Positions 1-9,004 of a DNA stretch of 64,000 bases are shown here, piece by piece (position 1 is the stretch's first letter; each line of letters starts with the position of its first letter). Origin of the DNA: Streptosporangium subroseum. GTDB taxonomy: Bacteria; Actinomycetota; Actinomycetes; Streptosporangiales; Streptosporangiaceae. The notes beneath the pieces were generated by a model. That model was not told the origin of the DNA. It was given only the letters and a program-made list of their open reading frames with translations, and did not search any database. The stretch spans positions 1 through 64,000 of the forward strand of contig NZ_FZOD01000002.1 in the NCBI RefSeq assembly GCF_900188345.1. The letters run 5' to 3'. The translations under genes and the position numbers were made by a program.

Positions 1-2103
1 AACGGCACGGTCACGGCCCCGGCCAAGATCGCCAAGCCGTACGGTGTGCTCAAGGTCGAAGCGCACGTGGGGCGTGAGGCCGGGCGCGAGCAGATCACCG
101 TCCTGCACCCGCTCGACGGCCTGGAGCTGTCCTCGCAGCGCCTGTCGATCGCCGACGCGACGCCCGCCGCCGCGGCCACCGTCGCGGTGACCGGCCGCGA
201 CGACCAGGGCTACACCGCCCCGATCGACCCGCGAGACCTCGACCTGGACTACGACCACAACGTCGTCGACATCCAGTCCGTGGACGGCAAACTGAAGATC
301 GTTCCGCTCGCCAACGCGAGCACGCTCCTCACGGCGTCGGTCGGCGACACGTCGGTCCAGCTCCCGATCACGGTCGGCGTCCAGACCACGACGTTGTATG
401 ACTTCAACGACGACGTGCTCGCTCGCTGGCGCAACAACAGCACGGCGGCCACGACGTTCTCGGTGGACCCCGACGGCCTGCGGATCGACTTCAACGCGAT
501 GCGCAACGTGGGCATCTCGGCGGCGTCGGCGGCTCAGCGCATCCCGGTGCCCGGCCAGCCGCTGCGCCTGCGGGTGCGGCTCAAGTCGAGCATCAGCGTG
601 CCGAGCGGCCTGACCTACCTGGCCTACACCGACGGGACCGGCAAGGGCACCGGCATCTACGGCACCGCCCTGACCGCGAGCAACGACTGGCAGTACGCGA
701 CGTTCACGCTGCCGGCGAACGCGGCGTTCCCGATCTCGATTTCGGGATTTCAGGGCATCAACACGAGTGTCGCCCAGCAGAAGGCGGGCACGTTCGTCCT
801 GGACCGCGTCGAGGCCGACGTCCCGACCTCGATCGAGTTGCCCGCCCAGCCCGCGCTGCGGGCCGACCCGCTGATCTCCAGCGACGGTTCGCTGCTGCAG
901 AGCAACAAGACCTGGCAGTTCGCCACGCTGTCGGACGTGCAGTTCACCGCCGACAACCCGGCGCTGACCCAGGTCGCCACGTCCGCGATCAAGCGGATCC
1001 GCGCCACCAAGCCGGACCTGATCGTGCTCAACGGCGACATCACCGACCGGGGCCTGCCACAAGACCTCACCCTGGCCCGTCAGGTGCTCACCGACGCCGG
1101 ATGCGACCTCATCCCGGTCGGCCAGGAACCGGCAGCAAACAGCACCCCGGATGCGAAGGCCGGCTCGGTGCCGTGTTACTACGTGCCGGGCAACCACGAG
1201 TCCTACGGGCTCAACAACGTCCAGTCCGACCTGACGAACTTCACCAACCAGTTCGGCCGGCCCTATCGGACGTTCGATCACAAGGGCACCCGGTTCATCC
1301 TGCTGGCCAGCTCCCTGGGATCGCTGCGCGGCACCGCGTGGGACCAGCTGCCGATGATGCAGCAGGCGCTCGCCGAGGCCCAGAAGGACACCTCGGTGCA
1401 CAACGTCATGGTGTTCGCCCACCACCCGGTGGACGACCCCGCCGAGACCAAGTCCAGCCAGCTCGGCGACCGTGACGAGGTCGCGCTCATCGAGAACATG
1501 CTCACCGATTTCCGTGCGGCCACGAACAAGGGCGCGGCGATGGTCGGCTCCCACGCCCAGATCGCCAACGTCCACCGCGTGGAAGGCGTGCCGTACATGG
1601 TGCTGCCGTCTTCGGGCAAGGACCCGTACGGCACGCCGGATCGCGGCGGGTTCACCGGGTGGGTCGACTGGTCGGTCGATTCACGGCAGAACGCCGACGA
1701 GCAGTGGATCGAGGCGAACGTGCGCGCGTTCGCGCAGTCCATCACGCTCGATGCCCCGGCCTCACTGGAGGTGGGCACGGCGGCGCAGCTCTCGGGCAGC
1801 ATCGTGCAGCCGCAGGGCGTGTCGGCGGGCACGCGGGTGGTGCCGCTGCGCTATCCGATGTCGGTGGACTGGGACGGCTCGTCCAATCTGGCGATCGGCA
1901 GCGGCAAGGACGCCGTGGAGGAGGCTCGCGACGCGGGCAAGGTCGCGATTCTTGACCCGCGGACCCGGACGCTCACCGCGCTGAACGCCGGTTCGGTGAG
2001 TGTGTCGGTGACGAACGACTCGATGCGCGCTTACACCGATGACAGCTCGCTCGCGCCGATCACGACCTCGAAGACCATCCAGGTCGTGCCCGGCGGAAAG
2101 TGA
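1..2103 (+). CDS. Secreted metallophosphoesterase with Ig-like regions, 5' end outside the window
   Basis: The reading frame is already open at base 1, so the true start lies upstream; the first internal candidate is a GTG at 46. The metal-binding motifs of calcineurin-like phosphoesterases appear in order: D-x-Q in ATLSDVQFT (near codon 307), GD in LNGDITDRG (345), GNHE (397), FAHHPVDD (474) and GSHAQIANVH (516). About 300 residues of beta-rich sequence come before the catalytic domain, and about 130 residues of bacterial Ig-like sequence (ALNAGSVSVSVTND) follow it, the usual architecture of large secreted actinobacterial phosphoesterases. It should hydrolyse phosphomonoesters or diesters outside the cell; the substrate cannot be told. 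The export signal would lie in the missing 5' part. Confidence 0.85.
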   Translation, partial: NGTVTAPAKIAKPYGVLKVEAHVGREAGREQITVLHPLDGLELSSQRLSIADATPAAAATVAVTGRDDQGYTAPIDPRDLDLDYDHNVVDIQSVDGKLKIVPLANASTLLTASVGDTSVQLPITVGVQTTTLYDFNDDVLARWRNNSTAATTFSVDPDGLRIDFNAMRNVGISAASAAQRIPVPGQPLRLRVRLKSSISVPSGLTYLAYTDGTGKGTGIYGTALTASNDWQYATFTLPANAAFPISISGFQGINTSVAQQKAGTFVLDRVEADVPTSIELPAQPALRADPLISSDGSLLQSNKTWQFATLSDVQFTADNPALTQVATSAIKRIRATKPDLIVLNGDITDRGLPQDLTLARQVLTDAGCDLIPVGQEPAANSTPDAKAGSVPCYYVPGNHESYGLNNVQSDLTNFTNQFGRPYRTFDHKGTRFILLASSLGSLRGTAWDQLPMMQQALAEAQKDTSVHNVMVFAHHPVDDPAETKSSQLGDRDEVALIENMLTDFRAATNKGAAMVGSHAQIANVHRVEGVPYMVLPSSGKDPYGTPDRGGFTGWVDWSVDSRQNADEQWIEANVRAFAQSITLDAPASLEVGTAAQLSGSIVQPQGVSAGTRVVPLRYPMSVDWDGSSNLAIGSGKDAVEEARDAGKVAILDPRTRTLTALNAGSVSVSVTNDSMRAYTDDSSLAPITTSKTIQVVPGGK

Positions 2104-2173
2104 CCGTCGTCAACACCGGCACGCAACCACTGCGGATCGGCCCCTGGGCGGTCTGATGCGCGAGGCGGCCTGA

Positions 2174-2205
2174 CTGAGGGCGAGCACGTACGTGCTCGCC
2201 CTCAG
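2174..2205. terminator. Perfect 32-bp palindrome between convergent genes, probable bidirectional terminator
   Basis: Bases 2174-2188 (CTGAGGGCGAGCACG) are the exact reverse complement of 2191-2205, with TA in the centre. It lies 70 bp after the phosphoesterase stop and 66 bp from the stop of the convergent permease. It lacks a T tract, which is common for GC-rich actinomycete terminators. Confidence 0.7.
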
Positions 2206-2271
2206 TGCTGCCCGGCCGGATGACGTGAACCGCGCGTTGCCGTAGGAGCCTCCGCGGCTGTTCTTCATCGG

Positions 2272-3738
2272 TCAATGCTTGAAGACGCTTACGTCTCCGG
2301 GCTCGGTCTCCAGCGCCTGGCGGTTGAACAACAGCAGACCGAGGAAGAACAACCCGCCCGCCAGGAGCAAGCCGACCACGATCAGGACAGGGACCAACGC
2401 CCCCGCCGGCACCACCAGCATGAACAGCGCGACGACCGACCACACCAGTGCGCCGATCGCGACCGGCAGCTCGAAGCGCCCGAGGTCGAACGCGCCCTCC
2501 TTGCGCTCCAATCGTCTGCGCACCCCCAGGTAGAGGACGATCGTCAAGCCGTAGATGATCGCTGGGAGAATCGTCGCCGCCGTGATCAGCTTCAACAGCG
2601 CGGCACCTGGCAGCGCGACCATCAGGACGACACCCATGACGAAGATCAGGATCGTCGCCGGGACCGGCGTATGCGTGCGCGGGTCGACCCGCCGCATCAG
2701 CCGGTGGGCGGGGAAGCGTGCGTCGCGCGACATCGCGAAAACGATCCGCGAGCACGCGGTCATCACCACCAGTCCGGCGCCGAAGAACGCGAACGTGATC
2801 GCGACCAGCAGCGTCCTCTCCATCACCGGGCCGAGCTGATCGCGCATGATCAGCGCGACCGGGGAGTCGCTGGCGCTGACCCGGGGGATGTCGTCGATCG
2901 CGACGGTGAGCGCCACCAGGAACAGCAGCCCCAGCAGCCCGGCTGCCACGACCGATCCCACGATCGCACGCGGGACGTTGCGATAGGGATCTTTGGCCTC
3001 CTCGGCCAGGTTCGCCGCGGCGTCGAAGCCGACGAGCGTGGCGAGGCCCATGAGCATCGCGAACATCAACCCGCCCCCGACGGCGAAATAGTCGGGGGCG
3101 TTCTCGGTGACACCGCGGGAGGTGAGGTTGCCGACCGCGCCGTCGCCCGTGATCGCCACGGCGATGAAGAGCGCGATCGCCACCACCACGACGAGCACCA
3201 GTTCGAGTCCCACCGCGCTCGCGTTGATCATACTGACGATGCGCGTCGAGCCCACCGCGAACACCACCTGGATGAGGAGCACCACGAGCGTGATCAGGCG
3301 CGCGGTGCCCTCGTCCGGCGCGATGCCGATGAGCGGAATGAACGCCTGGCTGGCCAGCGCGTTGTCGACCGCCACCACGGCGATCGCCAGATAGCAGAAG
3401 GTCAGCCAGCCGAACCCCCAGCCGACCTTCGGGTTGGCCAGCCGCGAGGCCCATTGGTAGGAGGAGCCGCTGAGCGGGATACGGGCCGCGAACTGCGCGA
3501 CTATCAACGCCACCAGGGTCTGCCCCACCGCCGCGATGACCCAGAGCCAGATCCCGACCGGCCCCGCGTTCTGCAGCACGTCGTCGTACGTCGCGAAGAT
3601 GCCGACCGCCACCGAGATGAACGCGAACGAGATCGCGAACACCTGAAAGGGGCCGAGCGTCCGTTTCAGCTCCTGCTGGTAGCCCCCAAGCTGGACGGAG
3701 TTCTCGCCGCTCTGCTCGCCCGCCAAAGCTTCCGCCAT
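2272..3738 (-). CDS. APC-family amino acid/polyamine permease
   Basis: This is an integral membrane protein of about 488 residues with some 12 hydrophobic segments. The N-terminal region has the APC signature (FQVFAISFAFISVAVGIF, then IPLSGSSYQWAS), and the sequence GFDAAANLAEEAKDPYRNVP matches the conserved loop of GABA/choline-type permeases. It should import amino acids or amines by proton symport. A GTG at 3747 is possible, but AAGGTGAGG sits 8 nt before the ATG at 3738, so I prefer that start. The gene stands alone between a convergent phosphoesterase and a divergent DUF6461 fragment. Confidence 0.87.
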   Translation of the reverse strand: MAEALAGEQSGENSVQLGGYQQELKRTLGPFQVFAISFAFISVAVGIFATYDDVLQNAGPVGIWLWVIAAVGQTLVALIVAQFAARIPLSGSSYQWASRLANPKVGWGFGWLTFCYLAIAVVAVDNALASQAFIPLIGIAPDEGTARLITLVVLLIQVVFAVGSTRIVSMINASAVGLELVLVVVVAIALFIAVAITGDGAVGNLTSRGVTENAPDYFAVGGGLMFAMLMGLATLVGFDAAANLAEEAKDPYRNVPRAIVGSVVAAGLLGLLFLVALTVAIDDIPRVSASDSPVALIMRDQLGPVMERTLLVAITFAFFGAGLVVMTACSRIVFAMSRDARFPAHRLMRRVDPRTHTPVPATILIFVMGVVLMVALPGAALLKLITAATILPAIIYGLTIVLYLGVRRRLERKEGAFDLGRFELPVAIGALVWSVVALFMLVVPAGALVPVLIVVGLLLAGGLFFLGLLLFNRQALETEPGDVSVFKH

Positions 3739-3890
3739 CTCGGCCACCTCACCTTGCGTGGAGGGGGCACAGCCAAACCTAGAGCAGCCGAGCCGAATGC
3801 TGCCCCGAAGACTCTCTTCAAAAGATCCTTTTTCCGGAAACTACTGACCTTCGAACCCGTGGTGTCGCAACAGCTGACAAGCACAGGTCT

Positions 3891-4406
3891 GTGCAGTACG
3901 CGAGGCCTCGGAATCCATGTCGTCGAACGCCGATCTGGGACGCGCCGTTGGCTCGCGGAGGGCGGGCGCTGCTGGTGCGGCGGGACTGGGACGGGCCTCA
4001 TGATCTTGAGTACGCGGTCGACGGTGTCTATGCCACAGGCTTCAGCGTCACCACCCCTGGGGAGCGGTGGGGCCGTCACCCCGATGCACTCGATTCCTAC
4101 ACGCAGGGGTTGCGGTTCGACCTGATGGATTCGAGTTGGGAGAGCGATCCCGACCTCACACCGGGATGGATGGAGTACACCGCATGGGAGGAGGCCCGGA
4201 TGGAGAGCGGACGGGATTACGGGGAAGAGGACGACGCTCTGCCACCGGAGGGAAATGACTGCATGCGACTCGCTTATAGCGGATACGACCCGCCCAGGGC
4301 GACGTGCATCACCTCGGCCCTAACGCTGGTCGGCAGGGTGACGGGGCGGGAGTTCGACAGGGAGTGGATGAACGGGATCCACCCCCGCTACGTGCTCCCC
4401 GGGTAG
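3891..4406 (+). pseudogene. DUF6461-family fragment (C-terminal half)
   Basis: The translated segment (DLEYAVDGVYATGF, then ERWGRHPDALDSY) matches the C-terminal half of the DUF6461 protein at 6228-6893 (FEYAIDGTVVTGY, HERYGSDPDRLNGF). The end, LVGRVTGREFDREWMNG, corresponds to the AAKVTGVPFSPDML end of that paralogue. The N-terminal half, with the FFRGLDPAEVVRRF motif, is absent, and upstream bases run into the permease promoter region. I read it as a truncated copy; an expressed short protein cannot be excluded. Confidence 0.55.
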
Positions 4407-4481
4407 TGCGGCGGACGGGGAATCCGGTCGGCCTGGTGAGGTCGGTGTCGCAGCCACCCGGATCGGCGGCATTCCCTCCGG

Positions 4482-4847
4482 TCAGTCTTGTATGGCGAGC
4501 AGCGCCTCCCGCGCTGCGGCGAGTGCCTCCTCCTCAGAGGCTCCGGCGTGCAGAGCGGCCCTGGCGAACTCCTCGGCCGCCGCGGCGAGCTGGAGGCGGA
4601 ACTGGTCGGCCGTGCCGGTGATGACGGCCGCTCGGCCGCGGCGTAGCTCCACCAGCCCCTCGTCACGCAGCTGCTGGTAACCCCGCAGAACGGTGTGCAG
4701 GTTGATGCCGAGGGTGGCGGCCACGTTGCGCGCCGAAGGGAGCCGGTCCCCGGGGGCTGCCATGCCGTTGGCCAGCGCGGCGCGTACGGAGCCCGCCACC
4801 TGGTCGGCGAGCGACTGTGCCGATGAGGGGTCAACCGTGATCAGCAC
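4482..4847 (-). CDS. GntR-family transcriptional regulator, YtrA type
   Basis: A 121-residue protein with an N-terminal winged helix (SLADQVAGSVRAALANG, LPSARNVAATLGINLHTVLR, DEGLVELRRGRAAVI) and only a short C-terminal helical tail, the size and layout of the YtrA subfamily. It starts with a GTG that overlaps the stop of the upstream membrane-protein gene (TAGTG at 4845-4849), so the two are translationally coupled. YtrA-type regulators repress their own operon with membrane proteins or ABC transporters. An inverted repeat in front of the first gene (5871-5904) is the likely operator. Confidence 0.85.
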   Translation of the reverse strand: MLITVDPSSAQSLADQVAGSVRAALANGMAAPGDRLPSARNVAATLGINLHTVLRGYQQLRDEGLVELRRGRAAVITGTADQFRLQLAAAAEEFARAALHAGASEEEALAAAREALLAIQD

Positions 4848-5857
4848 TACGCGGTCCCCACTTGTCGTTCTCTGCTCAACCATCCGTTGACCAGCGCGGC
4901 CGCCGTCTCCGCTTCGCGCGTGGAGTAGACGAACCACCGGTCGTCACTGAGTGACAGGGCGAGCACCGGCCCCTTCCCGCTGACGACGCCCCAGCCTGCG
5001 TTCCCGTCGTCCAGCTTGTATCGTCCGGGGGGAGCTTCGCTCCTGGCATCGGCGAACCGTACCATCGAATATGGCACGGTCCGGCGCAGGGCGGGCAGCC
5101 AGGGGAGCCTCACCGTAACCCCCGAGCCGTCGATCTGCAGGCGGGTGCGCGCCTGCGCCGCTTCGAAGACCGTCCACAGTGCCAGCAACGCCGTGCCCTG
5201 CCATGCGCTGGAACCATCGGACACGGTCCACGCGGTGACCGCGGCCATCACCGCGGCGATCAGCAGCCTGCGCGCCGACCAGGCGGAGGCCACGAACATG
5301 ACACGCTGCACCGGGCCGAGCGCCATGGTGGGCGCGTGCGGCGGTGGCGTGGCGGTGGCCACGGGCGGCGGTGGCAGCGGACCTGCCGCCACCCAGCCCA
5401 AGGCGAGCGCTCCGGCGGTGGCGGTGATCTCCACCGCCAGGTGCCAGGTGGGCCGGGCTACGGCGCCCGGGGCGTCGACCAGGGCCAGCAGCCACAGCGC
5501 GCCGGACACCGGAACGGTCACGCCGATGAGGGAGCTGCCGACCACCAGGACCCGCTGGACCTGAGGTAAGCGCCAGTAGCGCAAGAACGAGACGACGAAC
5601 AGCGCTTCGAACCACACCACCACCCCCCAGAGCGGCTGCGAGACCCAGCCTTCCCAGGTGGCCGCGGTCTCGGTGTCGACGGCCCAGTTTTGGATGTAGA
5701 CGCGGTCGGGAAGGCGTTCGCTGTACAGGGCGACCAGGACCATGGGTACGACCAGGAGGAGCAGCGGGCCGGAGGCCGTCAGGATCAGGCGACGGAGCCT
5801 GCCCGGCGCGGCGTGATCGGGGTAATGAGGAGATGCGGGGGACAGTGGGATGAACAC
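4847..5857 (-). CDS. DUF1648-like integral membrane protein, partner of the GntR regulator
   Basis: This 336-residue protein has an N-terminal membrane helix followed by a DUF1648-like segment (LYSERLPDRVYIQNWAVD), several further hydrophobic helices, and a soluble C-terminal domain (about residues 230-330) resembling a PH-like fold. I place the start at the GTG at 5855-5857, which has GGAGG 7 nt upstream; the longer open frame would run through the operator. DUF1648 proteins are commonly co-transcribed with YtrA-type GntR genes, and the role is unknown beyond that link. Confidence 0.75.
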   Translation of the reverse strand: MFIPLSPASPHYPDHAAPGRLRRLILTASGPLLLLVVPMVLVALYSERLPDRVYIQNWAVDTETAATWEGWVSQPLWGVVVWFEALFVVSFLRYWRLPQVQRVLVVGSSLIGVTVPVSGALWLLALVDAPGAVARPTWHLAVEITATAGALALGWVAAGPLPPPPVATATPPPHAPTMALGPVQRVMFVASAWSARRLLIAAVMAAVTAWTVSDGSSAWQGTALLALWTVFEAAQARTRLQIDGSGVTVRLPWLPALRRTVPYSMVRFADARSEAPPGRYKLDDGNAGWGVVSGKGPVLALSLSDDRWFVYSTREAETAAALVNGWLSRERQVGTA

Positions 5858-5870
5858 GGCATAACCTCCA

Positions 5871-5904
5871 ACTGTTTGCCTTTGACTATAACGGTGCAAA
5901 CAGT
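5871..5904 (-). promoter_or_regulatory. Probable GntR/YtrA operator overlapping the -10 box
   Basis: ACTGTTTGC (5871-5879) and GCAAACAGT (5896-5904) form a perfect 9-bp inverted repeat with a 16-bp spacer. On the minus strand the spacer contains TATAGT, a plausible -10 box, and the ribosome binding site GGAGG follows directly. This placement suits autorepression by the GntR protein encoded second in the operon. Confidence 0.72.
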
Positions 5905-6227
5905 CTCTTGGAGGGTGACAGAATGCTTCCCAGGCCGGGCGGCTCCCACCTCTGTGCGTCCCGGTCGGCGAAGGCCAGGCAGAGCGCAGTACCGGCCGCG
6001 CGGCCGGCCGGTTCAGGTCCACCCACACACCGACTACCGTCCACACGTCTGATCACAGACCCTCCGACACGACCAGGGGCGCTCCGCCTGGCTCGAAAAT
6101 CGGAAGGTCGGCGGTTAGGCCTCACCTCTGACCGTCCCCACGCCTCCGTGGACGCAAGCCCCTGGCACCGCCAGGACGGTCAGGCGGCACGCCGAGCAGC
6201 GGGTACTGCTGGACGGTCATGACATGA
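5905..6227. other. Gene-free stretch
   Basis: Upstream region between the DUF1648/GntR operon and the 3' end of the DUF6461 gene. I see no supported gene, RNA or repeat here. Confidence 0.4.
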
Positions 6228-6893
6228 TCATCTTTCCGCGACAGGCCCAACGAGCATCGGGCGGTCGAGCATGTCCGGGCTGAACGGCACCCCGGTGACC
6301 TTCGCCGCCAGGGCGAAGCCCCTTGGCACGGCGGTGTCGTAGTTGTCCTCCCAGGCGGCGTCCCACGCGGCCTCGTCTTCCGGTTTGTCCAGCCCCATGC
6401 CCAGCTCCCGCATGAAGCCGTTGAGCCGGTCAGGGTCGGAGCCGTAACGCTCGTGCGGGTGCCGCAGTCGGTAGCCGGTGACGACCGTGCCGTCGATCGC
6501 GTACTCGAAGCTGTGCTCGGCGGCGTAGTCGTGCCGGGTGACCGCCAGCACCTCACAACCCCGAGACAGCTCGGTCACCACTTCATGGAGCGTGACCATC
6601 CAGCCGTAGGGCTCGATGGCCACGCACCACTCGCCGGCCTGGAAGACGCCCACGTAGCCGCCGCCGTCCCCGCCGTCCGTCTCGTTGACGAACTCGTAGG
6701 CCTTGTCGTCGAGTCCGCTGAAGTCCGACTCCTGGCCGGAGTCCTCACCCCGGCTGAAGCGGCGCACCACCTCCGCCGGGTCGAGCCCGCGGAAGAAGGC
6801 CACGCTGAAGATCACGCCCAGTGCGCCGCCACCCTCGTTCATGTTGAGCCACTGGAACGGGGTTAAGGGGTCGGATGTCGTCATGCGGGACAT
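6228..6893 (-). CDS. DUF6461-family protein
   Basis: This 221-residue protein is the most complete DUF6461 copy in the window. It shows the family's N-terminal FFRGLDPAEVVRRFSRGE, the central EWCVAIEPYGWMVTL, and the C-terminal FEYAIDGTVVTGY with HERYGSDPDRLNGF. No catalytic residues are known for the family; many members sit in multi-copy, immunity-like clusters of actinomycetes. The ATG at 6891-6893 is followed by a second ATG three codons later, and neither has a strong ribosome binding site. Related copies lie at 3891-4406, 48704-49328 and, more distantly, 49509-50570. Confidence 0.75.
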   Translation of the reverse strand: MSRMTTSDPLTPFQWLNMNEGGGALGVIFSVAFFRGLDPAEVVRRFSRGEDSGQESDFSGLDDKAYEFVNETDGGDGGGYVGVFQAGEWCVAIEPYGWMVTLHEVVTELSRGCEVLAVTRHDYAAEHSFEYAIDGTVVTGYRLRHPHERYGSDPDRLNGFMRELGMGLDKPEDEAAWDAAWEDNYDTAVPRGFALAAKVTGVPFSPDMLDRPMLVGPVAER

Positions 6894-6953
6894 AGTGGCA
6901 GGTCATACCGACAATCAGCCGAGATCGGCTGTCACCCCGACGAAGGCCGGCAC

Positions 6954-6989
6954 TGGAGTTGACCCGTTTTGATGGACACCTGATTTCTG
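6954..6989 (+). repeat. Solo end of an IS3-type element
   Basis: These 36 bases match the left end of the complete IS3 element (29501-29536) at 34 of 36 positions, including the TGGAGTTGACCCG tip. No transposase follows; the sequence passes straight into dispersed repeat copy A. It is a leftover end after deletion. Confidence 0.8.
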
Positions 6990-6995
6990 CGGAGG

Positions 6996-7050
6996 AAGCG
7001 CTGTACAGCAGCCGATACAGCAACACCGCCTCACACGATCACACGCCACC
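6996..7050 (+). repeat. Dispersed repeat I, copy A
   Basis: The copy begins at GAAGCGCTGTACAGC and contains CAACACCGCC and ACGATCACAC. It is shared with 21166-21314, 40451-40590 and 44311-44414. It breaks off where DHFR-like coding sequence begins. Confidence 0.8.
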
Positions 7051-7302
7051 GGTTGGCCCAGGTACGGGAGGCCGCCGGTGACCGGAACGTCACCGTCGCG
7101 GGCGGCGCACGGACGGTGAATCAGTACTTGGCGGCGGGATTGATCGACGAGTTGCGCCTGCACGTCGCGCCGGTGATCCCCGGTAAGGGCGAGCGGCTGT
7201 TCCACGACCTTGGGGACACCACTCGGCGACGCGTCGGGCATCGCTCTGGTCATCCACCCGGGGTACCGCGTGATCCGCCGGCGCCGTCCGCGGCCTACAT
7301 GA
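7041..7302 (+). pseudogene. Relic of a RibD/dihydrofolate-reductase-like gene
   Basis: The translation starting near 7050 has the C-terminal signature of the DHFR/RibD-C family (VTVAGGARTVNQYLAAGLID, then ELRLHVAPVIPG and GERLF). The N-terminal two thirds are missing, replaced by repeat copy A. After GERLFHDLG the frame appears broken, and a different frame offers a family-like ending (HPGYRVIRR). There is no start codon with a ribosome binding site. Confidence 0.65.
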
Positions 7303-8158
7303 CCGGTGGGCCTTGTTCGATACGGCGCAGTACCGGCCCGAGCTTGTCGAGGTCTTCGCCGCCGATGTGCTGCCGCTCGTCCCACCAGGTCGCGCCGGCG
7401 TCGGCCAGCGGGCCGATCAGGTCGCGCGCCTTGGCGGGGTCGGCCGGGCTCATACCGCCGACGACGATCTCGAAGGGGGTTTCTCGGCTGTCATCGCGGT
7501 GCTGGTGGAGGAAAGTGGCGAGGTCGCGGACCTCGTCTGCGGGCGGCGGCTCGCCGTGCGTGGCGGAGGCGAACAGCGGCACCGCGCCGTCCCAGCGGGC
7601 GGCTCGGCGCATCGGACGCCGACGTGGCCAGTACCCCGCGATCCAGACCGGCGGGTGGGGGCGCTGCACCGTGGCGGGCAGCAGGGTCACATCGCGCACC
7701 TGGAAGTGCGGTCCTTCATGGTTCACCGGCTCGCCCGACCAGTAGCGCCGCAGCAGGTCCAGCCCCTCGTCCAGGCGCTCGGCGAGCACGACCGGGTCGG
7801 TCGGCTCCCCGAAGCTCCCGAACTCGTCGTCGATTGGCGCGCCCAGACCCGCCCCGAAGATCACCCTCCCACCACTGAGCGCGTCGAGGGTGGCCACCTG
7901 GCGGGCCAGTTGCTGGGGACGACGGCGGGCGACCGGGGTGATCAGCGTGCCCAGCCGGATCCGCGAGGTGGCCAGCGCCGCGGCGGTCAGCAGCATCCAC
8001 GGATCACCGAAGGTACGGCGGAGCTGCTTGCGGTGCACGATGTGGTCCCAGACGAACAACGCGTCCCAGCCCGCACGTTCGGCCGCCACGGCCACCGATG
8101 CCACGGTCCTGGCGTCCGCGAAGTCCCCGAAGTTCGGGATGTTGATCGAAAAGTGCAT
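7295..8158 (-). CDS. LLM-class (luciferase-like) flavin-dependent oxidoreductase
   Basis: A 287-residue protein with the F420/FMN luciferase-like fold: INIPNFGDFADARTVASVA at the N terminus, GWDALFVWDHIV, SRIRLGTLITPVARRRPQQL, LSGGRVIFGAGLG, and a C-terminal PVWIAGYWPRRRPMRRAARW. It probably oxidises a small organic substrate using reduced flavin or F420. I start it at the ATG at 8156-8158, which has GAGGGAG 9 nt upstream, although the frame stays open far upstream. It is divergent from the Nudix gene. Confidence 0.87.
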   Translation of the reverse strand: MHFSINIPNFGDFADARTVASVAVAAERAGWDALFVWDHIVHRKQLRRTFGDPWMLLTAAALATSRIRLGTLITPVARRRPQQLARQVATLDALSGGRVIFGAGLGAPIDDEFGSFGEPTDPVVLAERLDEGLDLLRRYWSGEPVNHEGPHFQVRDVTLLPATVQRPHPPVWIAGYWPRRRPMRRAARWDGAVPLFASATHGEPPPADEVRDLATFLHQHRDDSRETPFEIVVGGMSPADPAKARDLIGPLADAGATWWDERQHIGGEDLDKLGPVLRRIEQGPPVM

Positions 8159-8359
8159 CTTCACATACTCCCTCAGGTCGTTCTCACGCTCGGGAGCAGG
8201 TCCCCGTCCAGCGTTCGAGCTTGCCCGATCCAAGCGGAGCGGCAACACCCACACCGGCCAGATCTTCTTCACGGAGTTTCTGGTGCGTGCCGGGCAGCAG
8301 GCGCGCATGCCCTTGTACCGTGGTGTTGAGATCAGGAATCCACGCTGGGAGCACGCCGC

Positions 8360-8884
8360 ATGCGCTGGCAGGTCCACTCCGAAGAGCCGCTCTACACCGA
8401 CCAGTGGCTCGACGTCCGAGTGGCGGATGTGGAACTTCCCGACGGCAGGCACCTCGACCACCGCCTCATCCGTACGGCACCGGGCGCCGGAGCCGTCGTC
8501 ACCGACGACGACCGGCGGGTGCTGCTGATCTGGCGGCACCGGTTCATCACCGACTCGTGGGGCTGGGAGATCCCCATGGGTAAGATCGACGAAGGTGAGG
8601 AGCCGGTCGCCGCCGCCGCGCGGGAGGCCGAGGAGGAGACCGGCTGGCGACCCGGACCGCTGAGCCCGTTGCTCTACACCCAGCCGACCAACGGCCTCTC
8701 CGACTCCGCGCACCACATCTTCCGCGCAGGCGGTGCCACGCACATCGGCCCGCCGACCGAGGCGTGGGAAGCCGAGCGCATCGAGTGGGTACCGCTCGCC
8801 GACATCCGTCGATTGATCGACAAGCGCGACATCCTCTGCGGCACCAGCATGGCCGCCCTGCTGTACATCCTCACCGAGCCGTAG
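8360..8884 (+). CDS. Nudix hydrolase
   Basis: A 174-residue protein with a complete Nudix box at about residues 74-96 (GKIDEGEEP, then AREAEEETGW). The following segment (LYTQPTNGLSDSAHHIFRA) resembles ADP-ribose or nucleotide-sugar pyrophosphatases. It should cleave a nucleoside-diphosphate-linked substrate with Mg2+. It is a single gene divergent from the luciferase-like gene. Confidence 0.88.
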   Translation: MRWQVHSEEPLYTDQWLDVRVADVELPDGRHLDHRLIRTAPGAGAVVTDDDRRVLLIWRHRFITDSWGWEIPMGKIDEGEEPVAAAAREAEEETGWRPGPLSPLLYTQPTNGLSDSAHHIFRAGGATHIGPPTEAWEAERIEWVPLADIRRLIDKRDILCGTSMAALLYILTEP

Positions 8885-9004
8885 CCCGCGGGAATCCGTG
8901 ACGTGGTGACGCAGGCCCAGCCGTTTCGCGGCCTTTCGGAGATGCCGCATCGCCGGCGTTGTGCCCGGCACCCTCCGAGGAGTCGATGCCGTACGGTGAC
9001 GCGG

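Noticed and set aside
2275..4125. A 616-codon open frame on the plus strand
   Set aside because: It is antisense to the permease, has a composition dominated by Arg, Asp, Glu and Gln as expected from the complement of a GC-rich gene, and matches no family.
5908..6222. A 104-codon plus-strand frame in the GntR-DUF6461 interval
   Set aside because: Starts inside the promoter region of the DUF1648 operon, has no ribosome binding site, and its translation is Arg/Pro/Ala-rich without a recognisable fold.
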